This document shows positions 1 through 8,795 of a stretch of DNA of 37,986 nt, one piece after another; positions within the stretch are counted from its first letter, which is position 1; each line of letters opens with the position of its first letter. The translations under genes and the position numbers were made by a program. Below the pieces are notes generated by a model that saw only the letters and a program-made list of their open reading frames with translations, was not told the DNA's origin and did not search any database. The DNA comes from JAHBVY01 sp964415255 (GTDB lineage: Bacteria > Myxococcota_A > Polyangia > Polyangiales > Polyangiaceae). Where the stretch lies: assembly GCA_964415255.1 (NCBI GenBank), contig CAYQAC010000034.1, forward strand, positions 1 to 37,986. The letters run 5' to 3'.

Positions 1-71
1 GAAGAACGTCGCATGGAGCCTTGGGGAGTTGAAGAGCTGGTTGGATGGCACCGCCCCTCACGTCACCGCGT

Positions 72-157
72 GTGCCTCGAGCGTCGCTCCTGCAGGTAGT
101 AGGGGCGGGTTTCAAACCCGCCCGCACTTCAGCGGCGCGTGCCTCGAGCGTCGCTCC
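72..157. repeat. 19-bp direct repeat flanking a REP-like palindrome
   Basis: GTGCCTCGAGCGTCGCTCC occurs twice without mismatch, at 72-90 and 139-157, start to start 67 bp. Between them, 103-123 is a 21-nt palindrome (GGGCGGGTTT-C-AAACCCGCCC) preceded by GTAGTAGG. The palindrome resembles short REP-type elements that begin GTAGGGGCG; another member lies at 16912-16939. Upstream, the frame read from base 2 stays open from the window edge to a TGA at 164-166, and the frame read from base 1 to a TAG at 97-99. Either could be the tail of a gene outside the window, but neither gives a recognisable protein. Confidence 0.7.
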
Positions 158-181
158 CAAAGCTGAGGCGAAGGGCGCCGC

Positions 182-1129
182 GTGCTAGCCTTGGGTGTGG
201 CCCGTCGGCTCCGCTCGAACTCCTTCAACTTGGTGCCCCGGGGAGACGTGCTGTGGCCCTCTGCAGAGGAGTGCCCGGTGTATGGCGCGCCGCCGCTCGC
301 GTCGCGCGCGCGAGCCATCTTCGTGCGTTTGAACCCGCGGGCAGGTGGCGGGCGCGCGGGGCTGTTCGAGACTCACACCAGCGACTTCAGCGATGAAGAG
401 CTGCTGCGCGTAAAAAATGAGCATGGTCAGCTCTACGCGGATGTCTCGCGTAAGCTCGCGCCGGACGACTTCTCAGCGGACCTCGTGAAGCTGAGGGAGC
501 TCCCCATGTGCCGCGAGTGCTCGGCGCGGGCGAGCTGCCCAGGTGCTTACACCATGGTCAGGGATGATGTCTTTGAGCGTGACGATCGGCGCGTCACGGA
601 GGTGCTCTCCGAGCTGACGGGTGACGTACTGGACGTCGGTTGTGGTGACGCACCCTACCTTGACCGGATTGAGCCGCTGATCGCCTCAGGAGCCATCCGC
701 TACGTTGGCCTCGACCCAGACGCGGGGAGGCTCCGGGTGCTCGCGTCGCGCTACCCTTTGGCGCGCTTCGTGATGCTGAAGGCCGAGCAGGCGCCAACGC
801 TGAAGGAGCGCTTCGATCATGTGCTCATCTTGCGGAGCTTCAACCACCTGGAAGGTCCTACAAGTGCTGTGGCCGCGCTGCTCCAAGCCCTGCGACCTGG
901 TGGCACGCTCACGGTGGTGGACAACGTCGCCTTCGGGCTGGTGAGGCTAGGGATCCAAGCGCGCCGCGCGGAGTCGAGCCAGGCGGAGCATGAGCACTAC
1001 CAGAACGCCGATCTCACGGGGGCGTGGGAGCTGCTGAAGGGCTTGCCGCTGCGGGTACTTGAGGCCCATGAGGTGGGCCCCAGGTCGAGCAACCAGTGGC
1101 TACTGCGGATGGAGCGCCTCAGCGAGTGA
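182..1129 (+). CDS. class I SAM-dependent methyltransferase with N-terminal Cys-cluster domain
   Basis: 315 aa from a GTG start; the frame is closed upstream by TGA at 164-166, so the start lies between 167 and 182 or slightly downstream. Residues about 1-130 form an unfamiliar domain ending in a C-x2-C-x5-C cluster (Cys110, Cys113, Cys119), which looks like the auxiliary iron-sulfur binding end of radical SAM/SPASM-type proteins. Residues about 140-310 are a Rossmann-type methyltransferase with motif I DVGCGDAPY starting at Asp151 and a following acidic GLDPD strand. It lies 92 bp ahead of a radical SAM gene with the same cluster spacing, which suggests the two act in one modification pathway. 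The substrate is unknown. The N-terminal half may be the remnant of a larger radical SAM fusion, since it lacks its own CxxxCxxC. The family call for the methyltransferase half is secure; the N-terminal reading is inference. Confidence 0.8.
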   Translation: MLALGVARRLRSNSFNLVPRGDVLWPSAEECPVYGAPPLASRARAIFVRLNPRAGGGRAGLFETHTSDFSDEELLRVKNEHGQLYADVSRKLAPDDFSADLVKLRELPMCRECSARASCPGAYTMVRDDVFERDDRRVTEVLSELTGDVLDVGCGDAPYLDRIEPLIASGAIRYVGLDPDAGRLRVLASRYPLARFVMLKAEQAPTLKERFDHVLILRSFNHLEGPTSAVAALLQALRPGGTLTVVDNVAFGLVRLGIQARRAESSQAEHEHYQNADLTGAWELLKGLPLRVLEAHEVGPRSSNQWLLRMERLSE

Positions 1130-1221
1130 TGAGGTATGCTCCAAGGAGTGATCGGCCCTTCTTCCTTGAGCAGCGCAGCTGTCGTTCAAATCGAGCGCTT
1201 GAGCGCGACCTGTGGTGACCT

Positions 1222-2934
1222 ATGAGCACGCAAGCAGCGACCGAGACGACATCAGCTGAGGACGAGCTGCAGAAGGTGCAGAACCATGAGGAGGCGGCCC
1301 ACGAGAAGCGGAACTGGGTGCGGCTCAGCTACGACTGCAACAACAAGTGCACCTTCTGCCTCGACTCGCTGGCGCACGTGGGCACGATGCGCAGCAACCT
1401 GGAGGTGAAGATCCAGATCGTGGAGGGGCGCAAGAAGGGCGCGACGCGGCTGATCCTAAGTGGCGGTGAGCCCACCATGCACCCGAACTTCCTCGACTTC
1501 GTGAAGCTCGGTAAGCGCGCCGGTTACCCGAAGGTGCAGACGGTGACCAACGGGCGCATGTTCGCTTACCCGGAGTTCCTGAACACCGCGGCGACGAACG
1601 GCTTAGATGAGATCACGTTCTCACTCCACGGCCACACCGCGAAACTCCACGACGCCTTGGTGGCGACGCCCGGCGCCTTTGAGCAAGAGTCGCGGGGGCT
1701 CAAGGCGGCGCTGGCCGCGGGCTGCTTCATCGTCAACGTGGACATCGTCATCAACAAGCAGAACGTGAAGCACCTGCCCGAGATGCTGGAGACGTTCATC
1801 TCCTGGGGGGTGCAGGAGTTCGATCTGCTGCACATCATTCCATTCGGGAATGCGTGGGGCCCCGCCAAGGAGCACCTGTTCTACGATCTTGAGGGCAATG
1901 AGGAATCGCTGCGGCGCGCGTTCGCCTACTCGCGGCGCCCCGACGTTCATATTTGGCTGAACCGCTTCCCACCGCCGTTCACCGAGGGGTTCGAGGAGTT
2001 GATTCAGGACCCTTACAAGATGAACGACGAGGTGCGCGGCCGCCGTGAGGAGTTCGACCGCTACCTGAGCGTGGGGAAGAAGCTCAGCTGCCGTCAGCCG
2101 GAGCGGTGCCATTACTGCTACCTGAACCAGCTATGCGATGGGCTAGATCAGGCGATTGAGGAGCGACGCCTCACGCACGTGGGGGAGCTTCGCTTGGTGA
2201 AGCCAGCGCCTGTGTCTGGGCAGCTCCCAACGGCGAGCGCCGTGCGCGTGGTGGCTGAGGACATCGCCGAGGCACGCTCACTCTTGGCGGCGGTGCAAGC
2301 GGCGCGCGGCGCGGGCCTCAGCTGCGCAGTGACGGACAGTGAGGGGGCGCCGAGCCAGCTCTACCTGGAGCTTGAGAGCTACGCCGGCCTGACCGAGGCG
2401 TTGGCGCCTGGCCAGCGCCTCGCGGGTCTAGCGCTGACGCGCTGCTACCTCCGCACCACGGAGCAGCTCGAGGCGGTCGTCGCCGTGAAGTCCGCGGGTG
2501 CGCTCGACGTCGACCTGTGCGTGTACCTGAACCACGGCACGCGCGAGGCCGTCGAGGGCTTGGCGGAGGAGCACCGCGCGCGGCTGGTGCTGGTGCAGCC
2601 GAATTACGATCGGGTCACTGACCAAATCCGTGAAGACGTGGACGTGCAGGAGCTGCTCACCAAGATCCCCCCGCCGCTCGCCACCGAGAACATCCCGGCC
2701 TGCCTGGGCGGCGCGCCGCCACGCGCGGCGAGCTCGGAGCTCGACATGGGGATGCTAGGGCCCGACGCGCGGGTGGACATGGGGAAGTACACAGGCCGCT
2801 ACATCGCTGACCGCTACTACACCAAGAGCCGCCGCTGTCAGGAGTGCGTGCATGACAGCGCTTGCCGCGGGGTGCACCTCAACTTCGTGCGCGCGCATGG
2901 CTACCGCCGCCTGCTGCCGGTGTTGCCCGCTTAG
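1222..2934 (+). CDS. radical SAM protein with two auxiliary Cys clusters
   Basis: 570 aa, ATG start after a weak GGTGA ribosome site. The radical SAM core covers residues about 30-260: CNNKCTFC (Cys39, Cys43, Cys46) is the CxxxCxxC motif that binds the catalytic 4Fe-4S cluster, followed by SGGEPT (the GGE SAM-binding motif) and TNGR. A first SPASM-like cluster follows at Cys290, Cys296, Cys299 and Cys305. Residues about 315-500 form an additional domain I do not recognise, and the C-terminus repeats a C-x2-C-x5-C cluster (Cys539, Cys542, Cys548). This C-terminal cluster resembles the one in the upstream methyltransferase protein. SPASM-type enzymes often modify peptides or proteins, but no small precursor peptide is evident here, so the substrate remains open. 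The two genes probably form an operon. The radical SAM assignment is firm; the function is not. Confidence 0.9.
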   Translation: MSTQAATETTSAEDELQKVQNHEEAAHEKRNWVRLSYDCNNKCTFCLDSLAHVGTMRSNLEVKIQIVEGRKKGATRLILSGGEPTMHPNFLDFVKLGKRAGYPKVQTVTNGRMFAYPEFLNTAATNGLDEITFSLHGHTAKLHDALVATPGAFEQESRGLKAALAAGCFIVNVDIVINKQNVKHLPEMLETFISWGVQEFDLLHIIPFGNAWGPAKEHLFYDLEGNEESLRRAFAYSRRPDVHIWLNRFPPPFTEGFEELIQDPYKMNDEVRGRREEFDRYLSVGKKLSCRQPERCHYCYLNQLCDGLDQAIEERRLTHVGELRLVKPAPVSGQLPTASAVRVVAEDIAEARSLLAAVQAARGAGLSCAVTDSEGAPSQLYLELESYAGLTEALAPGQRLAGLALTRCYLRTTEQLEAVVAVKSAGALDVDLCVYLNHGTREAVEGLAEEHRARLVLVQPNYDRVTDQIREDVDVQELLTKIPPPLATENIPACLGGAPPRAASSELDMGMLGPDARVDMGKYTGRYIADRYYTKSRRCQECVHDSACRGVHLNFVRAHGYRRLLPVLPA

Positions 2935-3020
2935 CGCGCCTCCTAATTTCTTTAGGCGCGCGGGGGCTCCTTCGGCGCCCTGAGCGCCTGTGCCCAGAAA
3001 CATTTCCTTGGGGAAATGTT
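2934..3020. terminator. two hairpins between convergent genes
   Basis: The first stem pairs 2934-2941 (GCGCGCCT) with 2954-2961, beginning at the last base of the stop codon. The second pairs 2999-3007 (AACATTTCC) with 3012-3020 around a TTGG loop. The intervening 2974-2988 can also form GGCGC/GCGCC. The 88-bp gap separates the convergent radical SAM and kinase-like genes, so bidirectional termination is likely. There is no long T-run after either stem. Confidence 0.55.
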
Positions 3021-3022
3021 GA

Positions 3023-5509
3023 CTAGGGGGTCCCGGCGGCGCGACGGATGAAGTTAAGGAAGGCTGTCTTGTTGCCGGAGTCAGGGCGAGGGGCGTAGCG
3101 GTAGGGCCGCGGCACTTGCTTGTCGTACAGGCAGATGATGCTCGCCTCGAGCTGGTCGACGCTGGCGGCGTCCCTCGCCTCGGCGACGTCGGTGAGCGCC
3201 TTCGAGAGCGGGGGGCACACCTCGTGGCTGGGGAGCTCTGGGCGCACCCCCTCGCAGCAGGCGTGCTGCGCCGTGGTCACCGCGGCGAGCTCATACCAGG
3301 AGAAGAGCGACCACTCTCGCATGCCAGGCGTGATCTTCCCGCGTCCGCCGACCACGATCTGCCGGTGCATCCCCTTGGCGGCCTCTCGTGGATCTTTGGT
3401 GGCGCACAGGAACCCAAAATCCTGAGCGGGGTCCCCAAAGGTTTCCTCGGGGAAATGTCTGGCGACGCACTCGCGGAGCCCGCCGCGCTGCTTCGGCTCG
3501 CCTCCTGCGCCCGGCGCTGGGCTCGCGCTTGCGTCTGACTCGCCCGTGCGCTCTGGCTCATCAGCGGCGCTGGCGTCGGTGGTGGCTAGGCCCAGGGGGG
3601 CCGCGGTGCTGGCGCCGCTCGCCTGCTTGGCTGAGCCCGCGCCTGAAGTGGGGCTCTGTGGGGTGGCGGTGGGCGCGCCGCCGCGCGTGCTGAACCAGTA
3701 ACCACCGCCGAGCGCCGCGCCGAGGAGCACCACGGCCGCGAGGAGGAGCGGCGCTCGGGAGCTCTGGGATGGCTGCGCGGGTGAGGCCGCCTGATGAGCG
3801 ACGCTAGGGCTCGTCAGGCTCGGGCGCTGGGCGGCTCCATCATCGGTCGGCGCTGGCGCGCTCAGGCCGAGCGGCGCGCTCATCAGGCCCCCCGTGGCCC
3901 CCGTGGGGTCAGCAGGCAGTTCGTTTGTTAGGCTGACTGGTAGCGCCGCTTGAGCGCCGCTCAGCCCCTTGTCGGCGAGTGAGCCCGGCCCTAGCAGGCC
4001 ATCGATATCATCAGCTAGGCTGACGGGTGACGCCAGCAGGCGCTCCACATCATCAGCTGAGCTGACAGGCGGTGCGCTCGTGAGGTCGAGCGACGAGATC
4101 CGGCCGTCAGCGATGTCATCAGGTATGCTGACGGACCCGGTGACGCTGATCGATGGTGAGGAGTAGGTCGGCTCCAAGCGGCCCTGCGGCTGTAAGGGGC
4201 CCTGCGGCTGTAAGGGGCCCTGCGGCTGTAAGGGGCCCTGCGGCTCCAAGCTCAGCGCTTCGCCTCGGGCGCTCGGTGCGGCACCGTGAGCTTCAGCGCT
4301 TGCCAGCGCGCGTCCATGGGAGACCAGCTTGGCCATATCAGCCGCGACGCCCGGGGCCGTGCTGTCATCCCAGGTGTCGGTGGTTGATGACTTGAGCGGG
4401 GACTCCATCACGCGCGTGGGGTCGTCCCACTCCGATGGGTGGCTCTCCCCAGGGGTGCTGAGGGGCGAGTCGATGATGCGCGTGGGGGCGTCCCACTCGG
4501 ATGGGTTTGGCGGAGCCAGCGGCGCGGCGCCCGCGATCGCCTTGGGCTCGGCGAGCGGGTTGGGCGTGGGGCTTGAAGCCAGCGCGCCTCGGCTTGGGCT
4601 GGGTGCGGCGCTGGCCGGAGCTGGCCGGGGCGCTCGCGGCATGACCTCGGGGGGCCACTCGGTGCGGCTCAGATCCATGGCGATCTGAGGGGGGGGCGGC
4701 CTGGTGCTCACGCGCGGCGCCGCCACCTCCGCCCCTTGGCGGATCCACCCGAGCAGCGCCTGCTCAAGCCACGCTGCGTCCGTGATGGACTTGGGCGAGA
4801 GCCCATGAACAAGAATGCGCTCAAGCGCGGCGTCTTCGAGCCCATAACTCGCGAGCGGGGTGAGCGCCCCCGCGAGGATCGCGTCGGCGAGCGCCTGCCG
4901 CGTGCTGCCTTGAAACGGCTGCGCGTTCGTCAGGGCTGTGAACAGCACGCCGTACAGCGCCCAGACGTCGTCCTCCGGCGTGGGGCCGCCGCCCTTCACC
5001 CGCTTGGGAGAGCAATAGGCGCCGCTCGGTGGAGCCATCAGGTGGGTGAACACAGGGATCGCGCCGTCTCGCACGACCAGCACAGTGCGTGGGCTGATGG
5101 CGCCGAGCACCGCGTCCCGGCGGTGCAGCTCGCGCAGCGCGCGCGCCAGGCGCATCATCCAGGTCACAGCGCGCGGCGCGGGGATGGCGCCCGCCTCAAG
5201 CTGCTGCGCCAGGGTTCGCCCGGCGACGTACTCAGCCACCACCACCGACTGCTGGTGTGCGTCCACGCCTGACGGGAGCTCTGCCGTAGGGACCTGCTCC
5301 AGCACGGCGTGAATGCGCGCGACGTGGGGGTGCTCGAAGCCCACCAGAGGCTCTAGCCCACGCGCGCGTGGCCGGGGCAGCGCGCTCACGATCACGCGCG
5401 CGCCGCTCTGCTCGTCGCGCGCGAGCCACATCGCGCCCTTGCCCTGCGAGAGCCGCTGCTGAAACTGAAAGCGCCCGCTCAGGGGCTTGGGGTCATCTTT
5501 GCCGGGCAC
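3023..5509 (-). CDS. kinase-fold transmembrane protein, probable pseudokinase
   Basis: 828 aa, GTG start with no good ribosome site. Residues about 12-260 follow the bacterial Ser/Thr kinase fold: a glycine-loop remnant (LSQGKGAMWLARD), a hinge-like VAEYVAGRTL, and a DDVWALYGVLFTALT helix matching the DVWSLG helix. The catalytic residues are absent. The VAIK lysine position reads VIVSAL, the HRD loop reads LGAISPRTVLV, and no DFG is found where it should follow. Residues about 260-580 are a low-complexity Pro/Ala/Ser linker with SEWDxPTRxxxSPL repeats, a QPQGPL repeat and several SLADDIxxLL-type repeats. A membrane segment lies at about 585-607, and a C-terminal domain with about six Cys follows, probably outside the cytoplasm. 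Likely a signalling scaffold rather than an enzyme; weak activity through an atypical mechanism cannot be excluded from sequence alone. Confidence 0.85.
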   Translation of the reverse strand: MPGKDDPKPLSGRFQFQQRLSQGKGAMWLARDEQSGARVIVSALPRPRARGLEPLVGFEHPHVARIHAVLEQVPTAELPSGVDAHQQSVVVAEYVAGRTLAQQLEAGAIPAPRAVTWMMRLARALRELHRRDAVLGAISPRTVLVVRDGAIPVFTHLMAPPSGAYCSPKRVKGGGPTPEDDVWALYGVLFTALTNAQPFQGSTRQALADAILAGALTPLASYGLEDAALERILVHGLSPKSITDAAWLEQALLGWIRQGAEVAAPRVSTRPPPPQIAMDLSRTEWPPEVMPRAPRPAPASAAPSPSRGALASSPTPNPLAEPKAIAGAAPLAPPNPSEWDAPTRIIDSPLSTPGESHPSEWDDPTRVMESPLKSSTTDTWDDSTAPGVAADMAKLVSHGRALASAEAHGAAPSARGEALSLEPQGPLQPQGPLQPQGPLQPQGRLEPTYSSPSISVTGSVSIPDDIADGRISSLDLTSAPPVSSADDVERLLASPVSLADDIDGLLGPGSLADKGLSGAQAALPVSLTNELPADPTGATGGLMSAPLGLSAPAPTDDGAAQRPSLTSPSVAHQAASPAQPSQSSRAPLLLAAVVLLGAALGGGYWFSTRGGAPTATPQSPTSGAGSAKQASGASTAAPLGLATTDASAADEPERTGESDASASPAPGAGGEPKQRGGLRECVARHFPEETFGDPAQDFGFLCATKDPREAAKGMHRQIVVGGRGKITPGMREWSLFSWYELAAVTTAQHACCEGVRPELPSHEVCPPLSKALTDVAEARDAASVDQLEASIICLYDKQVPRPYRYAPRPDSGNKTAFLNFIRRAAGTP
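4180..4251. repeat. 18-bp in-frame tandem repeat in the kinase-like gene
   Basis: Four consecutive 18-bp units (GGCCCTGCGGCTGTAAGG, the last diverged) encode the repeated hexapeptide QPQGPL on the minus strand. Because the unit is a multiple of three, copy-number change would lengthen or shorten the linker without shifting the frame. Confidence 0.85.
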
Positions 5510-6063
5510 CGGGCTCGTCCTGCGTCGCGTGCTGGGGTGGCCGAGCTGTGAGGTGCCTCATGGCCGACCGTGACGATGATGTGGGTGAGCGCGGCGCCTG
5601 CCGCTTGGCCCTTGCGGCGGATCGCCGCTTTGAGCCATGAAGGGCCTTCAAGCGCTGGAGAGCGCCTGAGGCTGAGCTGCCATAGCACGGTCTGCCGCGG
5701 ATTTTCGCGCAAACAAGCGGTGCCTGGGCTTCAAGGCCCATCGCGCGGCTGCGCGGGTGATCGCGCTCGATCCAAGCTCACAGCCAGCAAAGCAGGCCCA
5801 TCAAGCTTCGCAGGTGGCTAACCGCCTTGCTTTGCCTGAGCGTGGAAGCTAGAGGGAGGGCGCGCGGTCGTCCTCTCCCCCAAGGTTTTGTAGCCCATGC
5901 CGGTGCCTGCCGGTAGGGCGGCTGCCATGCCGGTAGGGCGGCCGCCGCGGTTCGGAAGTAGTGTCATCCATCGCGACCGCCAGCGCGGCCAGCGTCATCA
6001 GCGCAAATCTGCGGATCCGCCCGCGGCGATCAGAACGCGCCCGCATCCGCTCGGAGGAAGAAT
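5510..6063. other. 554-bp divergent intergenic region upstream of pckA
   Basis: This region separates the minus-strand kinase-like gene from pckA. No open frame in it resembles a protein. It holds the phased GCCGGT repeats described separately, a GCGGATCCGC palindrome near 6011-6020, and the pckA ribosome site GGAGG just before 6064. No convincing -35/-10 pair was found; TTGCTT at about 5825 followed after 17 bp by TAGAGG is only a weak candidate. Confidence 0.5.
5899..5946. promoter_or_regulatory. phased GCCGGT repeats, possible operator upstream of pckA
   Basis: GCCGGTAGGGCGGCTGCC at 5909-5926 recurs with one change at 5929-5946, 20 bp apart, about two helical turns. A third GCCGGT starts at 5899, 10 bp before the first. 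Helical phasing suits cooperative binding of a regulator to one DNA face. No regulator is identified in the window, so this is a candidate site only. Confidence 0.3.
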
Positions 6064-7668
<1,605 letters not shown>

Positions 7669-7677
7669 GCCGACAAG

Positions 7678-7706
7678 GCGCCGTTCGTCAGTGAGGCGAA
7701 CGGCGC
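7678..7706 (+). terminator. hairpin after pckA
   Basis: A perfect 10-bp stem (7678-7687, GCGCCGTTCG, with 7697-7706) closes a 9-nt loop, starting 9 nt after the pckA stop. No T-run follows immediately, so it may act as a Rho-type or processing hairpin rather than a classical intrinsic terminator. Confidence 0.55.
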
Positions 7707-7711
7707 ACTGA

Positions 7712-7736
7712 GGCGCGGTGCCGTCCAACCCCCAAA
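7712..7736 (-). repeat. dispersed 25-bp intergenic repeat, copy 1
   Basis: Read on the minus strand, these 25 bases (starting TTTGGGGGTTGGACGGCACC) are identical to 30521-30545 on the plus strand. A diverged copy starts at 19731. All three lie just after protein-coding genes. Confidence 0.75.
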
Positions 7737-7832
7737 AGAGAAGGGACCGCGGCGCGAACTGAAGCGCCGCTCGTCGGCGTGGGGCTCTGAGGCGCGATCA
7801 GCCGCCGCTGCGGCTATCGTCAGCCGGCCGAT

Positions 7833-8795
7833 CTAAAACACCACTGCGAGGGTGAGCGCTAGCGTCTGGCTGTGCGTCGGCTCTGGGAGGCCTGCGACGG
7901 TCACGCGCTCACCGCCGCGGGTGACGCCGCGAGCCTCCTGATGGATGGGCCCCGTGGCGCGCGAGTGGAGCGCGAAGGTGTACAGCGCGCCGACGCTGAG
8001 CCAGCCATCTAGCAGATCGTAGCTTGCGCCGAGGCCCAGCGGGTACTCAAGGAACACCCCGGCGCGAACCGAGGTGAGGTGATGCGCGCTGTCGTCATCC
8101 TCGATGTGCTCGATGCGCGTCTTGCCCCAGCCCACCCCCAGCACGCCGAACAGCCTGAGCTGCTCGGCGGCGAAGCTGGGCGCCCAGGTGGGCTCCAAGG
8201 TCGCGCGAAACGAGTACGACGTGACCGTGGGGTAGGCGCCGCGCGGCGCACCGTCGACGCTCGGTGAGCCATCTACAGTGTGCCCCGAGTTCAAGTAGCT
8301 CAGGCGCGCCGCGAGGAAGCGCCACACATCGACGCGCGCGAACGCGCCCCAGGTGAACCCTGCGTCATAGCTGGTGGGGGCATCCGTCGTGCGCCAGGTG
8401 ACGCCAAACAGCGGGCCGAAGTCCACGGTGCGCCGGCGCCCAAAGGCCGGCGCTGGCGCCACGACGGGTTGCTCGCTCGCCTTCGGCTCCGCTGGCTCAG
8501 GCAGCGTGTTCAAGACGTCGAGCTCCGCGTCGCGATCTTGCGTCAGCCGATCGCCGGGCTCGTCTTCGTCGTCATCATCTTCATCCTCGTCGTCAGCTTC
8601 ACTGACTGAGCCGGCCGTCGCCTCGCTGCTGGCGCCTCCCGGGGCGGGATCGGCCGCTTTGGCGGATGGAACAGCGCCGCTCACGGGGGGTTTGGGGTTG
8701 GGCGTGGCGCTCGGCGCCTGAGCAGCCGCAGCCCCCGACACGAGCAGCGTCGTGAGGCCCAGCAGGTGCCGCTGCAACCACGTCAGCCGCATCAT
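7833..8795 (-). CDS. outer-membrane beta-barrel-like protein with acidic linker
   Basis: 320 aa. The N-terminus (two Met codons, MMRLTWLQRH, then LLGLTTLLVSGAAAAQA) is a signal peptide, probably cleaved after AAAAQA. Residues about 27-110 are a Pro/Ala-rich linker with an acidic run (EADDEDEDDDDEDE). From about residue 115 to the end, alternating hydrophobic strands such as FGPLFGVTWRT, WGAFARVDVWRFLAARLSYL, LFGVLGVGWGKTRI and SVRAGVFLEYPLGLGASYDL are consistent with a small barrel. The protein ends in LALTLAVVF with the C-terminal Phe typical of outer-membrane proteins. The start codon overlaps the pheT stop (ATGA, 8792-8795), so it should be translationally coupled to pheT, an odd pairing with no known functional reason. 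Specific function unknown. Confidence 0.8.
   Translation of the reverse strand: MMRLTWLQRHLLGLTTLLVSGAAAAQAPSATPNPKPPVSGAVPSAKAADPAPGGASSEATAGSVSEADDEDEDDDDEDEPGDRLTQDRDAELDVLNTLPEPAEPKASEQPVVAPAPAFGRRRTVDFGPLFGVTWRTTDAPTSYDAGFTWGAFARVDVWRFLAARLSYLNSGHTVDGSPSVDGAPRGAYPTVTSYSFRATLEPTWAPSFAAEQLRLFGVLGVGWGKTRIEHIEDDDSAHHLTSVRAGVFLEYPLGLGASYDLLDGWLSVGALYTFALHSRATGPIHQEARGVTRGGERVTVAGLPEPTHSQTLALTLAVVF

Noticed and set aside
1183..1215. GTTCAAATC-containing stretch considered as a tRNA T-arm
   Set aside because: No acceptor stem, anticodon arm or D-arm can be drawn around it. No tRNA was found elsewhere.
2770..2820. GKYTGR shared by the radical SAM protein and PEP carboxykinase
   Set aside because: A short coincidence; the surrounding sequences and folds are unrelated.
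4180..4251. Tandem repeats considered as a CRISPR array
   Set aside because: Units are contiguous 18-mers without spacers and encode an in-frame peptide repeat; the same reasoning applies to 30931-31190.
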